From the NCBI GenBank assembly GCA_963726005.1, contig CAVSAT010000012.1, positions 310,001 to 374,000 on the forward strand: a DNA stretch of 64,000 bases, in the 5' to 3' direction. The stretch is from Bog-473 sp963726005 (GTDB lineage: Bacteria > Actinomycetota > Acidimicrobiia > Acidimicrobiales > RAAP-2). The notes below the pieces were generated by a model. That model worked only from the letters and a program-made list of their open reading frames with translations, did not search any database and had not been told where the DNA came from. The first letter of the stretch is position 1. Each line of letters opens with the position of its first letter. Below, in pieces: positions 1-8,255 of this stretch. Both the position numbers and the translations under genes were made by a program.

Positions 1-521
1 ACGAGCTCCGCGCTTCGCTGAACGAGCAGCTGCGGGCGCTCGGCCGCGTCTGCCGTTCGGCCGGCACCGCGGTCGAGTCCGTCAAGGCGCACGGGGCGCT
101 CTACCGAGAGGTCGCCAAGGGCGGTGCGGTCTACGAGGACTTTCGCGACGTGCTCCGCGACAACTACGGCGAGAACACCGCGGTGGTGCTGCCGTCGGGT
201 TGTCGCGCCATGGCGATGGTCCTGCGCGACGGCGTGGCGGCGAGCGAGGAAGGCTTCTGCGACCGCGCCTACCGGCCCGACGGGTCCCTGGTCGATCGCA
301 GCGCGGCGGGCGCAGTCCTGAGCGACCCGGAGGAGGCGGCCGCGCAGGCGGCCTGCCTCGCCCGCGGCGCGGCGGTGGCCGTCGACGGCAGCGTGCTCAC
401 CTTGTGGGTGGACACGCTGTGCATCCACGGCGATACCCCGGGCGCCGAGACGATCGCGACCGCAGTCCGTCAGGCGCTGGCGGGAGCGGGGATCGATGTG
501 GCCGCACCGGCGCGTGCGTGA
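1..521 (+). CDS. pxpA: 5-oxoprolinase subunit A (PxpA/LamB/YcsF family), 5' truncated by window
   Basis: This is the C-terminal 172 codons of a PxpA protein, the subunit of the ATP-dependent cytoplasmic hydrolase that opens 5-oxoproline to glutamate with PxpB and PxpC. The reading frame is open from base 3. It shows VKAHGALY, close to the family VKPHGALY motif, then FCDRAYRPDGSLV and a terminal DTLCIHGDTPGA motif, all typical of LamB/YcsF proteins. The stop at 519-521 overlaps the GTG start of the fused PxpB/PxpC gene, so the two are translationally coupled. The start lies outside the window. Family assignment is firm. Confidence 0.93.
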   Translation, partial: ELRASLNEQLRALGRVCRSAGTAVESVKAHGALYREVAKGGAVYEDFRDVLRDNYGENTAVVLPSGCRAMAMVLRDGVAASEEGFCDRAYRPDGSLVDRSAAGAVLSDPEEAAAQAACLARGAAVAVDGSVLTLWVDTLCIHGDTPGAETIATAVRQALAGAGIDVAAPARA

Positions 522-2209
522 CGCGCTCCATCCCAGATGGGGAGGTGCGGCCCCTCGGTGACCGCGCCTTCCTGATCGGGGTGGCCGACCCGGCGTCCGG
601 GCGGGCGCTGGGCCGGGCGTTCGAGGCGCGGCTGGGCGACGCGGGCGCCGTCGAGGTGGTATGTGGTTTTACGACGGTCATGGTGTCGCTGGCCGACCAC
701 GACCTCGAACCCGGGTCGCTGCTGGCTCTGACGGAAGACATCCTTGCCAACGCCGCACCCGGCGGCGGGGCTGAGGACCTCAGGGAGCTGGGCCGCGTCC
801 TCACCATCCCGTGCGCCTTCGACGGCCCCGATCTCGAGACGGTCGCCGCCGCGGCCGGATGCTCTCCCGGCGAGGTGGTCGCGCTCCTGACGGAGAGGGC
901 GCTGACCGTCGCCGTGGTGGGATTCTCGCCGGGGTTCGCCTACCTGGACGGGCTTCCCGATCAACTGGGCGCGGTGCCGCGCCGCGCCGCGCCGCGCCCG
1001 GTCGTGCCGGCGGGCTCGGTGGCACTCGCCAACGGCCATGCCGCCGTCTACCCGACCGCCTCGCCGGGCGGGTGGCAGCTCGTCGGCCGTACCGGCTTTC
1101 CCCTCTTCTCACCCGAGCGTCCCCCCTATGCCGTCCTTACGCCAGGGGACCAGGTCCGCTTCAGTGTGGCGGGCACCCGCGACTCCCTCAAGCCGGCTCC
1201 GGTGCGGGCGCCCAGTTGGCTCCCGCCCCCTGCGGCCCGTTGCGTCCTCGAGGTCGTGGCGCCGGGTCTGCGCGCCGTCGTGCAGGACGGCGGCCGGCGG
1301 GGCGTGGCCGCGGTGGGTGTCCCGCACGCCGGCCCCGCTGATGGCGTGTCCTTTGGACTTGCCAATCGGCTCGTCGGCAACGCGACGGGCTCGGGCGCGC
1401 TCGAGCTGACGGGTGGCGGGACCCGGCTGCGTTGCCGGGCGGCGTGCCACGTCGCTGTCGTGGGCGCCGCACCCGCGCTCCGCGTCGACGGCACGGCAGA
1501 GCCGGCGGGCCAGGTCCTGCCTCTGGTCGCGGGCCAGGACCTCCAGGTGGGGCCCCTCAAGCTCGGTTGTCGCACCTATCTGTCGGTCGCGGGGGGTTTC
1601 CTCGGGCCCGAGGTGTTCGGGAGCAGCGCGAGCGACGAGCTCACGGGACTCGGCGTCGGGCCGGTCCAGCCCGGGGCGCGACTGCATGCCGGCCCGTGGA
1701 CACCGCCGCTCGGAGACCATGTCGTGGCCGGTGCCGCCACCGAGATCGCCGGGGGTGGGGTGCCGGCGGAGCTGCGCGTCGTGCCGGGTCCGCATCCCGA
1801 ACAGTTCGAGCCCGACGCGCTGGCGAGGCTGGCGGCAACCGTCTTCCGCGTCATGCCCCACAGCAACCGCGTCGGGATCCGGCTACGGGCGGAGGGCCGG
1901 GCACCCAGCCTGCGATCGGCAGGGAGCGCGACCGGCGAGCTCGACTCGCAGGGCGTGGTGACCGGAGCGGTGCAGGTTCCACCGGACGGGGACCCCATCG
2001 TGCTGATGCCCGACCACGCGACGCTCGGCGGTTATCCGGTGCTGGCGGTCGTGGCGTCGGCGGATCATGGCCGCCTCGGTCAGTGCGCGCCGGGCACCGT
2101 TGTCCGTCTCGTCCCCATCGACCTGGCGTCGGCGAGCGTCGCGGCCCGCGCCTCCCGCCGCACCCTCGAGCGGGCGGTGGTCGGGCACTACCCGCTCGCG
2201 GTCGATTGA
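518..2209 (+). CDS. pxpBC: 5-oxoprolinase subunits B and C fused (PxpB-PxpC)
   Basis: A 563-residue protein with both carboxyltransferase-like subunits of 5-oxoprolinase in one chain. Residues about 8-220 are the KipI/PxpB domain (RPLGDRAFLIGV, then GFSPGFAYLDGLP and the PAGSVALANGHAAVYP segment). Residues about 244-560 are the KipA/PxpC domain (VVQDGGRRG near its start, later MPHSNRVGIRL and GYPVLAVV). In many bacteria these are two genes; the fused form is also known. The start is GTG at 518, inside the pxpA stop (GTGA). With PxpA it should hydrolyse 5-oxoproline, a damage product of glutamine and glutathione metabolism. Confidence 0.93.
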   Translation: MTRSIPDGEVRPLGDRAFLIGVADPASGRALGRAFEARLGDAGAVEVVCGFTTVMVSLADHDLEPGSLLALTEDILANAAPGGGAEDLRELGRVLTIPCAFDGPDLETVAAAAGCSPGEVVALLTERALTVAVVGFSPGFAYLDGLPDQLGAVPRRAAPRPVVPAGSVALANGHAAVYPTASPGGWQLVGRTGFPLFSPERPPYAVLTPGDQVRFSVAGTRDSLKPAPVRAPSWLPPPAARCVLEVVAPGLRAVVQDGGRRGVAAVGVPHAGPADGVSFGLANRLVGNATGSGALELTGGGTRLRCRAACHVAVVGAAPALRVDGTAEPAGQVLPLVAGQDLQVGPLKLGCRTYLSVAGGFLGPEVFGSSASDELTGLGVGPVQPGARLHAGPWTPPLGDHVVAGAATEIAGGGVPAELRVVPGPHPEQFEPDALARLAATVFRVMPHSNRVGIRLRAEGRAPSLRSAGSATGELDSQGVVTGAVQVPPDGDPIVLMPDHATLGGYPVLAVVASADHGRLGQCAPGTVVRLVPIDLASASVAARASRRTLERAVVGHYPLAVD

Positions 2210-2231
2210 CCACGCGTCGCGCGACGGCGCA

Positions 2232-3020
2232 TCAGACGAGCAGCTTCACCGCCGTCCCGACGCCGATGACCACAACGACGGCCCGGAGCGCGGGCGCCGG
2301 GAGGGCGAGAGCAAGGCGGGCGCCGACGTAGCCGCCGAAGAGGCTGCCGAGCGCCAACAGCCCAACCGCCTCCCAGGCCAGCCCGCCGTGGATGAGGAAC
2401 ACGACGGCTGCGATGCCGTTGACGACCATCGAGAGCACGGCACGGAGGCCGCTGGTGTGGGCGAGGGAGATGGGCAGGGCGAGGCCGAGCACGGCGAGAA
2501 ACATGACGCCCATGGCCGCACCGAAATAGCCGCCGTAGACGGAGGCGGCGAAGACCCCCGCGACGAGGAGCACCGGCCGGGTGCGGGGATGGACGGAGCC
2601 ACGGTCGAGGGCACGCCGCAGCACCGGTTGGGCGGCGAAAAGGGCGGCGGCCCCCAGGACGAGCCAGGGGACCACGCTGTCGAACGTCGCCGGTGACGTC
2701 GTCAGCAAGAGCAGGGCGCCCGCGATCCCCCCGGCGAGGGCGAAGGGGGCAAGGCGGATCAAGCGCCGGGTCTGGTCACCGATCTCGCTGCGGAAGCCGG
2801 CTGCGGAGGCGACGTAGCCCGGCCAGATCCCGATCGTGTTGGTGATGTTCGCCGTGAGTGCGGGGTAGCCGAGCGCGAGCAGGATCGGGAACGAAATCAG
2901 GCTGCCGCCGCCGGCCACGCCGTTGAAGATGCCGGCACCCACGCCACCCAGGAGGATCAGCACGACATGGGAGGCGGGCATGCAGCGCAACAGTACGGGA
3001 CCGCAGCCTTGGTTCCCCAT
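2232..3020 (-). CDS. TSUP family transporter (sulfite exporter TauE/SafE)
   Basis: A 262-residue membrane protein with about seven or eight hydrophobic segments. The first half carries GGVGAGIFNGVAGGGSLISFP, typical of the first TSUP repeat, and the second half repeats the pattern around YGGYFGAAMGVM. Such proteins move sulfite, sulfonates or other anions across the inner membrane; the substrate here is unknown. The first 13 residues are not family-like, and an internal ATG at 2981 (MPASHVV) may be the true start; neither start has a clear ribosome binding site. It converges on the oxoprolinase operon. Confidence 0.85.
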   Translation of the reverse strand: MGNQGCGPVLLRCMPASHVVLILLGGVGAGIFNGVAGGGSLISFPILLALGYPALTANITNTIGIWPGYVASAAGFRSEIGDQTRRLIRLAPFALAGGIAGALLLLTTSPATFDSVVPWLVLGAAALFAAQPVLRRALDRGSVHPRTRPVLLVAGVFAASVYGGYFGAAMGVMFLAVLGLALPISLAHTSGLRAVLSMVVNGIAAVVFLIHGGLAWEAVGLLALGSLFGGYVGARLALALPAPALRAVVVVIGVGTAVKLLV

Positions 3021-3353
3021 CCTGCGGGGATCCCGAGCCGTGTGCGGCAGGCGCCGACAACGGGCGTGTTCGAGGGCGGATTTTCACAGCTCGCGCAAGA
3101 TCGGGTCGACGCGCCCGTTTCAGATGCAACGGGTCCGGCGGACCGCCGCCGGGCCGGCCTTCGGGACCTCCTTCGTTCCCCCCTCCGGTCTCGGGGCCGG
3201 CTCTGCGGCGGCCGCAGGAGAAAGCGAGATCTCAGAAGGATCGAGGGGGTGGAGCAGACCCAGCGGGAACCGGGCGCTGCGGGCTGCTCGGAACGGGACG
3301 GCGGAATCCCGGTCCGAGTGGCCGCGGCCGGCAGCGGCACGCATCGACCAAGG

Positions 3354-3407
3354 AGCACGGGCCAATGAGCACGGGCCAATGAGAACGGGCCAATGAGAAC
3401 GGGCGCC
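3354..3407. repeat. 14-bp tandem repeat, nearly four copies
   Basis: The unit AGCACGGGCCAATG occurs at 3354-3367 and 3368-3381, then as AGAACGGGCCAATG at 3382-3395, and as a partial fourth copy to 3407. It lies in the 469-bp gap between the TSUP gene and the EthD-like gene. I see no convincing gene in the rest of that gap. Confidence 0.85.
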
Positions 3408-3427
3408 TAGTCTGCGGGCGCCGATAT

Positions 3428-3454
3428 CGTCACGGTCGAGCGCCGACCGTGACG
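3428..3454. promoter_or_regulatory. Perfect 10-bp inverted repeat upstream of EthD-like gene
   Basis: CGTCACGGTC at 3428-3437 is mirrored by GACCGTGACG at 3445-3454 around a 7-base spacer. It ends 26 bases before the ribosome binding site of the EthD-like gene. The size and symmetry suit a dimeric repressor operator; no T-run follows, so it is not a classical terminator. The regulator is unknown. Confidence 0.5.
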
Positions 3455-3489
3455 GCGTCCCGAGTCATCCGCTCACTTCAGGAGGTCCG

Positions 3490-3858
3490 ATGGTCAGGCT
3501 CACGTGCCTGTTGCGCCGCAAGGCAGGTCTCAGTCCGGCGGAGTTCCACGCACACTGGCGGGAGGTCCACGGACCGCTGATCGCGGCCAGCCGGAGCGGG
3601 AGCCACGTGGTCCGCTATGAGCAGCACCCACGGGCGTTGGAGGACTACACGGGCGACGACGACCCGGGTTTCGACGGGGTGACGGTGCAGTGGTTCGAAA
3701 CCCTGGACGCGTACCGGGCCCACATGACGGAGCCCGACTTCCCCGACATCTGGGTCGACATCGAGAGCTTCCTCGACACAGACAAGTTGCACTTCATCCT
3801 CACCGAGCACCCGCAGGTCGTCATGGGTGACGACGCGGGCTCATTCCCCCTGGCCTGA
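3490..3858 (+). CDS. EthD domain-containing protein
   Basis: A 122-residue protein of the EthD family, which folds as a dimeric alpha-beta barrel. Residues 1-30 show the hallmark pattern VRLTCLLRRKAGLSPAEFHA followed by HWREVHGPL. EthD was named from ether (ETBE) degradation clusters, but most members have no known reaction. A strong ribosome binding site (GGAGG at 3481-3485) precedes the ATG. A perfect inverted repeat lies just upstream. The 3' end overlaps the end of the convergent CYTH-CHAD gene by 18 bp. Confidence 0.85.
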   Translation: MVRLTCLLRRKAGLSPAEFHAHWREVHGPLIAASRSGSHVVRYEQHPRALEDYTGDDDPGFDGVTVQWFETLDAYRAHMTEPDFPDIWVDIESFLDTDKLHFILTEHPQVVMGDDAGSFPLA

Positions 3859-5661
3859 CTGGGGCGGGGGGCCCAGAGCGGCGAGGCCGGACGGCGCGGC
3901 CGGATGACCCGGTGGGTCCGAGCTCGGTGCAGGCGGCGCCGCACTCTCGGGCTCGGGCAGCGGTTGTGGCACGGCGCGCAAGGTGCCGCGCACTGGCGGC
4001 CGGGCGGCCTCGGCCTCCGCGCGGCGCCGCTCCATGAGCTCGACGAGGTCACGCCACTCGCGCCCGGCGATCCGGGGCAGCTCCTTGGGGAGGCGGCGCA
4101 GGAACCGCTCCACGTCACGCCGGTGTCGCTCCGCCATGCCGCCCATCACGAATACCGTCGCGGGCGGCAGGTGGGCCTCGCCTGTGGCCAGGTCCGCGAG
4201 CTGTATCGAGGCGACCTCGGCGTCCTGCATGAGACCCAGCTCGTCCTGAAGCGCGGTGAGCTGCCGGACGAACCGGGCGGTGCGGCCGCCGTAGACCTCC
4301 GAGCTGAATTCGAGTGCGTAGCGGAGCCGCTTGCAGCGGATGCGGAGGCGGTGGAAGTCAGACACCACGCCCGATCTCTTGGCGCGTCTGGCTGCCTTGG
4401 CGACGGCCCCATGGCGCGCCACAACGAGGTCGGGCATGGCGATCACCGCCGGGACCCTCGCCGCCAGCGAGCGGCGCGCCGGACCTTGTTGCACCATCGC
4501 GGCCAGTCCACGGTCCAGGCGTTCGAAGCGGACCGAGTCCAGGCCGCTGAGCATCGCGTCCCGGGCGGCGTCGCGTTCGCGCTCGAGCAGCGTGGTCAGC
4601 TCCGCCAGCGGATCGTGATGGAGGGGGCGGGCGCCCGCACTCCAGGCGACCGTGGCGGTCGCCATCTCCGCCAAACCCTCCTGTTGCACGTCGAGGTCGC
4701 GTACGCCGCCGAGCAGGCGGCCCAGCCAGCCGAGCTCCTCTCGGAAGACCTGGGCCCGTATGGGCAGCACCTCGGCGAACAACGCGAGCGCGGCGCGCAG
4801 ACGTCGCGTCGCGACGCGCATGTCGTGCAGCTCTTCGGGATCCTCGCCCAGCCGCGTGCCCGGTTCCTTCTCGCGGAGCACGGCCAACTGGCGGCGAAGC
4901 ACGGCGAAAGCCAGATCGCCCATCGTCGACGATTCGGAGATCGTGGTGGAGCCGAGGTCGGGCGATCCCGGGACCTCATGGCCGAGGGCGAGCAGGCCGG
5001 CCTCGAACTTGGAGAGCTTGGCCGGTTGGAGCCCGCACGAGGCGCGCAGTTGTTCGACCATCGGCGCCAGCGCATCCACCCACTCGGGGCGCACCTCGAC
5101 CTCGACTCGCCGGAGCTTCATCGGCCGCTGTCCGGTGCCAACGACGATCATGGTGTCGTCGAGAGCGACCTCTGCCGCATCGACGCCACCCACCCGCAAC
5201 GCAAACGGCCGTCGGCGTGTGCGGACCTGGAGCACCTCGCGCAACGGGCGCGAGCCGACGATGGCCCGGACGCGGCGCCCCACGGGGCCCTCGGCACCCA
5301 GCGCGCTGACGCCGGGCGGGGGGAGCACCTCGGTGACTTCCAACCGCTGGCGTAGTCCACTTGTGTCGGCCGGGCGCATGTCCTTCAGCGTGACTTCGTC
5401 CTGACGGCCGCGATGCCGCGTGCGGACCACGAACCCGGCGCGGGCCATGCGCCAGTCGTCGGTGTCGAGATACGAGTCGACCAATCGCCGCGGCGTTCGG
5501 GCCAGCGCGGTGATGGTCCCGCTGCCGCCGGTCTCGACCGCGAGGGTGGGAAGAGAGGCGAGCCAGCGTTCGACCGGCCGCAAGTCGAGGGCATCGAACT
5601 GCCATTCGATCTCGACGGGGTCGCCTGCCGGGCCCGGCCCTTCATCCCTGGAATCGGCCAC
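3841..5661 (-). CDS. CYTH and CHAD domain-containing protein
   Basis: A 606-residue protein. Residues about 10-220 form a CYTH (triphosphate tunnel) domain; the usual ExExK start motif reads EIEWQ, so the lysine is missing. Residues about 250-570 form a CHAD domain with the conserved histidine helices EELHDMRVATRRLR and DFHRLRIRCKRLRYALEF. CYTH enzymes act on triphosphates, and CHAD helical bundles bind polyphosphate, so a role in polyphosphate metabolism or storage is likely. I chose the GTG at 5661 (VADSRDEG) because the extra 37 residues from an ATG at 5772 look non-conserved and would invade the NUDIX promoter region. Confidence 0.88.
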   Translation of the reverse strand: MADSRDEGPGPAGDPVEIEWQFDALDLRPVERWLASLPTLAVETGGSGTITALARTPRRLVDSYLDTDDWRMARAGFVVRTRHRGRQDEVTLKDMRPADTSGLRQRLEVTEVLPPPGVSALGAEGPVGRRVRAIVGSRPLREVLQVRTRRRPFALRVGGVDAAEVALDDTMIVVGTGQRPMKLRRVEVEVRPEWVDALAPMVEQLRASCGLQPAKLSKFEAGLLALGHEVPGSPDLGSTTISESSTMGDLAFAVLRRQLAVLREKEPGTRLGEDPEELHDMRVATRRLRAALALFAEVLPIRAQVFREELGWLGRLLGGVRDLDVQQEGLAEMATATVAWSAGARPLHHDPLAELTTLLERERDAARDAMLSGLDSVRFERLDRGLAAMVQQGPARRSLAARVPAVIAMPDLVVARHGAVAKAARRAKRSGVVSDFHRLRIRCKRLRYALEFSSEVYGGRTARFVRQLTALQDELGLMQDAEVASIQLADLATGEAHLPPATVFVMGGMAERHRRDVERFLRRLPKELPRIAGREWRDLVELMERRRAEAEAARPPVRGTLRAVPQPLPEPESAAPPAPSSDPPGHPAAPSGLAALGPPPQSGQGE

Positions 5662-5790
5662 CGCGCTCAGGCTACAGCGGGTCTTCCGCACGGGCGCCGG
5701 CCCTGTCCGGTCGCCACCGAAATGGGTGCGCGATTGCCGCCATATTGCGAGAGGACGGGGGTAATCTGCCACCTAGTGGCGCGACGAACG

Positions 5791-6228
5791 ATGACTGCGG
5801 AACTCCCTTCCCCGACAGAGGTCGTCCAGGCGGCCGGCGGGCTGGTGGTGCGCCGGCCGGGCGAAGCGCTCCAGATCGTCGTCGTGCACCGGCCGGAGCA
5901 ACACGACTGGTCGTTCCCCAAGGGCAAGCTCGAGATCGGTGAGACCCTGGAGATGGCCGCCCTGCGAGAGGTGCGTGAGGAGACGGGCATGTCCTGCCGG
6001 CTGCTGCGCTTCATCGGCCACACCGAATACGTGGACCGCAAAGGTCGTCCGAAGGCCGTGGCCTACTGGGTCATGGCGGCCGAGGGGGGGCATTTCACAC
6101 CCAACGCCGAGGTGGACGAATTGCGCTGGCTGAGCCTCGAGGATGCAACCCGTATCCTCTCCTACCCCCGTGATCAGGAGCTCGTGGCGGTGCTCATGGC
6201 CGCTGACCAGGTAGAACCGCTGATCTAA
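5791..6228 (+). CDS. NUDIX hydrolase
   Basis: A 145-residue single-domain NUDIX protein. The NUDIX box is complete: GKLEIGE, then TLEMAAL, then REVREETGM, giving the Mg-binding helix near residues 45-67, preceded by WSFPKG, which is common in diadenosine polyphosphate and MutT-type hydrolases. It should cleave a nucleoside diphosphate linked to another group in the cytosol; the exact substrate cannot be read. It is divergent from the CYTH-CHAD gene, whose product also handles phosphate chains. An in-frame GTG at 5776 is an alternative start; neither has a strong ribosome binding site. Confidence 0.88.
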   Translation: MTAELPSPTEVVQAAGGLVVRRPGEALQIVVVHRPEQHDWSFPKGKLEIGETLEMAALREVREETGMSCRLLRFIGHTEYVDRKGRPKAVAYWVMAAEGGHFTPNAEVDELRWLSLEDATRILSYPRDQELVAVLMAADQVEPLI

Positions 6229-6503
6229 ATCCTTTCAAAATTTCCTCAATTTTTGCGTTTATGGCTCCCGGGATCGGGAATAATGGGGGAGCGATCTACC
6301 GCCTGATCGCACTGCCGGCGTGCGTGCCCCAGCCGAGAGCTCCAGGACCTATCGCCAAGGGCCCTGTGACAGCGCTTTGACGTCAATCGGCTGGGGCACC
6401 GTCGGCGCCTCCAGTGATGTCCGTGGAGGCCGCGGCGCGTCGATCCGTCCCGGTCGGAGCGCCCTCGTGGACGATCTCCTCCGGGCCTGGTCCCGCCGAC
6501 AGC
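6229..6503. other. 275-bp intergenic region with an AT-rich block
   Basis: The gap between the NUDIX gene and the convergent alcohol dehydrogenase begins with about 35 bases of unusually AT-rich sequence (A and T runs at 6229-6260), then GCTCCC and GGGAGC arms (6267-6294) that could pair. It may act as a bidirectional transcription stop, but no clean stem plus T-run is present. I see no gene in it. Confidence 0.4.
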
Positions 6504-7514
6504 TCAGGCAACCAGGACGGCGGCGCCGTTGACGCGGTCGTGGCGCAGGTCGCGCAGCGCCGCGTCGGCCTCGTCCATCGGGTAGGGGGTGACCGACACG
6601 CGTACGCCGATGCGGGCGGCCTCGGCGAGGAACGCCTCTCCGTCCGCGCGTGTGTTCGCCGTCACGCTCCGCAGGGTCCGCTCTTCGAAGAGGTGCTTCG
6701 CATAGTTGAGGACGGGGACGTCGGTGAGGTAGATGCCGGCGATGGCGAGCGTGCCGCCGCGGTCGAGCGCAGCGAGGGCAGGCGGTACCAGCGTGCCGAC
6801 CGGGGCGAAGAGGATGGCCGAGTCGAGGGGTTCGGGCGGTACGGCATCCGCCCCTCCCACGCTGGAGGCCCCGAGCGCGAGCGCCAGCTGCTGCGCCTCG
6901 AGTGACCGGGTCATCACGTGGACCCGAGCGCCCCGGGCCAGCGCGACCTGCGCGGTGATGTGCGCCGAGCCGCCATAGCCGTAGATGCCGAGGCGCCCGC
7001 CATCGGGGAGATCGGCGCGCAACAAGGCGCGATAGCCGATGATCCCGGAGCACAGCAGCGGTGCTGCTTCTTCGTCGCCGAACTCCTCGGGCAGCGCGTA
7101 GGCGTACGCCTCGTCGACCACCACGTACGGCGCGTATCCCCCGTCGACGTCCCAGCCGGTGAAGCGCGGGTCGAGGCACAGGTTCTCGCGCCCCGACAGG
7201 CAGAACCGGCAGAGGCCGTCGGTGTGGCCGAGCCAGGGCACGCCCACGCGGTCACCTTCGCTCCAGCGTGCGGATCCGGACCCCAGTTGCTCGACGATGC
7301 CCACGACCTCGTGCCCCGGAGTCACCAACCGACGGCGCGGCGCGAGGTCGCCCTCCGCCAGGTGGAGATCCGTCCGGCAGACGCCGCAGACGCGGACGCG
7401 CACCAGGACCTGGTGGGGCCCGGGCTGGGGGACGTCCTTGTCGACCCGGACCAGCGGGCCGCCGTCGATGGGGCCGGGCCGGTCGACGGCCCACGCCTTC
7501 ATGAGGGCCGGCAT
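6504..7514 (-). CDS. Zinc-dependent alcohol dehydrogenase (MDR family)
   Basis: A 336-residue medium-chain dehydrogenase/reductase. The catalytic zinc motif is VCGVCRTDLHLAEGD followed by GHEVVG, and the nucleotide fold shows GIYGYGGSAHITAQVA. It resembles the AdhA/CAD2-type NAD(P)H-dependent alcohol dehydrogenases. The structural zinc cluster reads DGLCRFCLSGRENLC: three cysteines, with Asp in the place of the first. I prefer the ATG at 7514 (MPALMKAW); 7502 is also possible. A DosR-like box lies in the 114-bp divergent promoter region shared with the acetyltransferase gene, suggesting induction in low oxygen or stasis. Confidence 0.88.
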   Translation of the reverse strand: MPALMKAWAVDRPGPIDGGPLVRVDKDVPQPGPHQVLVRVRVCGVCRTDLHLAEGDLAPRRRLVTPGHEVVGIVEQLGSGSARWSEGDRVGVPWLGHTDGLCRFCLSGRENLCLDPRFTGWDVDGGYAPYVVVDEAYAYALPEEFGDEEAAPLLCSGIIGYRALLRADLPDGGRLGIYGYGGSAHITAQVALARGARVHVMTRSLEAQQLALALGASSVGGADAVPPEPLDSAILFAPVGTLVPPALAALDRGGTLAIAGIYLTDVPVLNYAKHLFEERTLRSVTANTRADGEAFLAEAARIGVRVSVTPYPMDEADAALRDLRHDRVNGAAVLVA

Positions 7515-7550
7515 CGGTCTCAGCGTAGGACGTGCGCCGGAACCTGCCAA

Positions 7551-7567
7551 TGGACCTTCGGCCCTAT
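7551..7567. promoter_or_regulatory. DevR/DosR-like box, ADH / acetyltransferase divergent promoter
   Basis: TGGACCTTCGGCCCTAT fits the half-site pattern of the actinobacterial DosR box (GGGAC then GGCCCT or GTCCC around a 3-4 base centre). It sits 37 bp before the alcohol dehydrogenase start and 61 bp before the acetyltransferase start. A DevR-like regulator is encoded 4 kb away. Confidence 0.6.
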
Positions 7568-7628
7568 GTGCAGGCCGCCAAGACGGTGAGGCTGGACCCC
7601 TAGCATGGACACGAACGAGGAGACTCCC

Positions 7629-8255
7629 ATGCCCGTCCTCTCACGGGCCGCTGCGAACGAGGCGGATCCGGACGGTTACCCCCATGATCTCGAACGAGAC
7701 GTCGCAGGCGACGGGGGGCTGCGCTATCACGTCCGGCCGATCCGGCCCGACGACGCTGAGCGCCTCGTGGCGTTCCACGAGCATCTGTCGCCCCATTCGG
7801 TGTACCTGCGCTTCTTCACCTTCCATCCGACGCTGTCCAAGGGAGAGGTCGAGCGATTCACCACGGTGGACTACGTCGACCGCCTGGCCCTGGTGGCCAC
7901 CGTCGACGATCGTGTGATCGCCGTGGGACGCTACGACCGGGCTCCGGGGGAGACAGAGGCGGAGGTGGCGTTCGTGGTCGCCGACGAGTACCAGCACCAC
8001 GGCATCGGGTCGCTGCTGCTCGACCTGCTGGCCCGTGCCGCGTGGCAGCGCGGCGTCGAGGTCTTCAGAGCCGAATCCCTGGCCGAGAACGGCGCCATGC
8101 TCGAGGTGTTCCGTCATGCCGGGTTCCCGGTCACCTCCAGCATTGAGTACGGAACCGTGACGCTGCAGTTCCCAATCGCTCCGACCGATTCCCATCGGTC
8201 TACGCTGCCGGACCGCGAGAAGGTGCGATGGCTCCCGCCGGGGACAACGGCGTGA
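7629..8255 (+). CDS. GNAT family N-acetyltransferase
   Basis: A 208-residue protein with a GNAT fold in residues about 30-185. The acetyl-CoA-binding motif A is visible as VVADEYQHHGIGSLLLDLLA (QxxGxG/A type). The start at 7629 has GAGGAG at 7617-7622; an upstream ATG at 7605 lacks a site. The next gene, a histone-deacetylase-like enzyme, starts inside the last 28 bp of this one, which suggests a lysine acetylation and deacetylation pair like AcuA/AcuC. The N-terminal GNAT domain resembles those of protein acetyltransferases fused to acyl-CoA synthetase modules, but here it stands alone. Confidence 0.85.
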   Translation: MPVLSRAAANEADPDGYPHDLERDVAGDGGLRYHVRPIRPDDAERLVAFHEHLSPHSVYLRFFTFHPTLSKGEVERFTTVDYVDRLALVATVDDRVIAVGRYDRAPGETEAEVAFVVADEYQHHGIGSLLLDLLARAAWQRGVEVFRAESLAENGAMLEVFRHAGFPVTSSIEYGTVTLQFPIAPTDSHRSTLPDREKVRWLPPGTTA

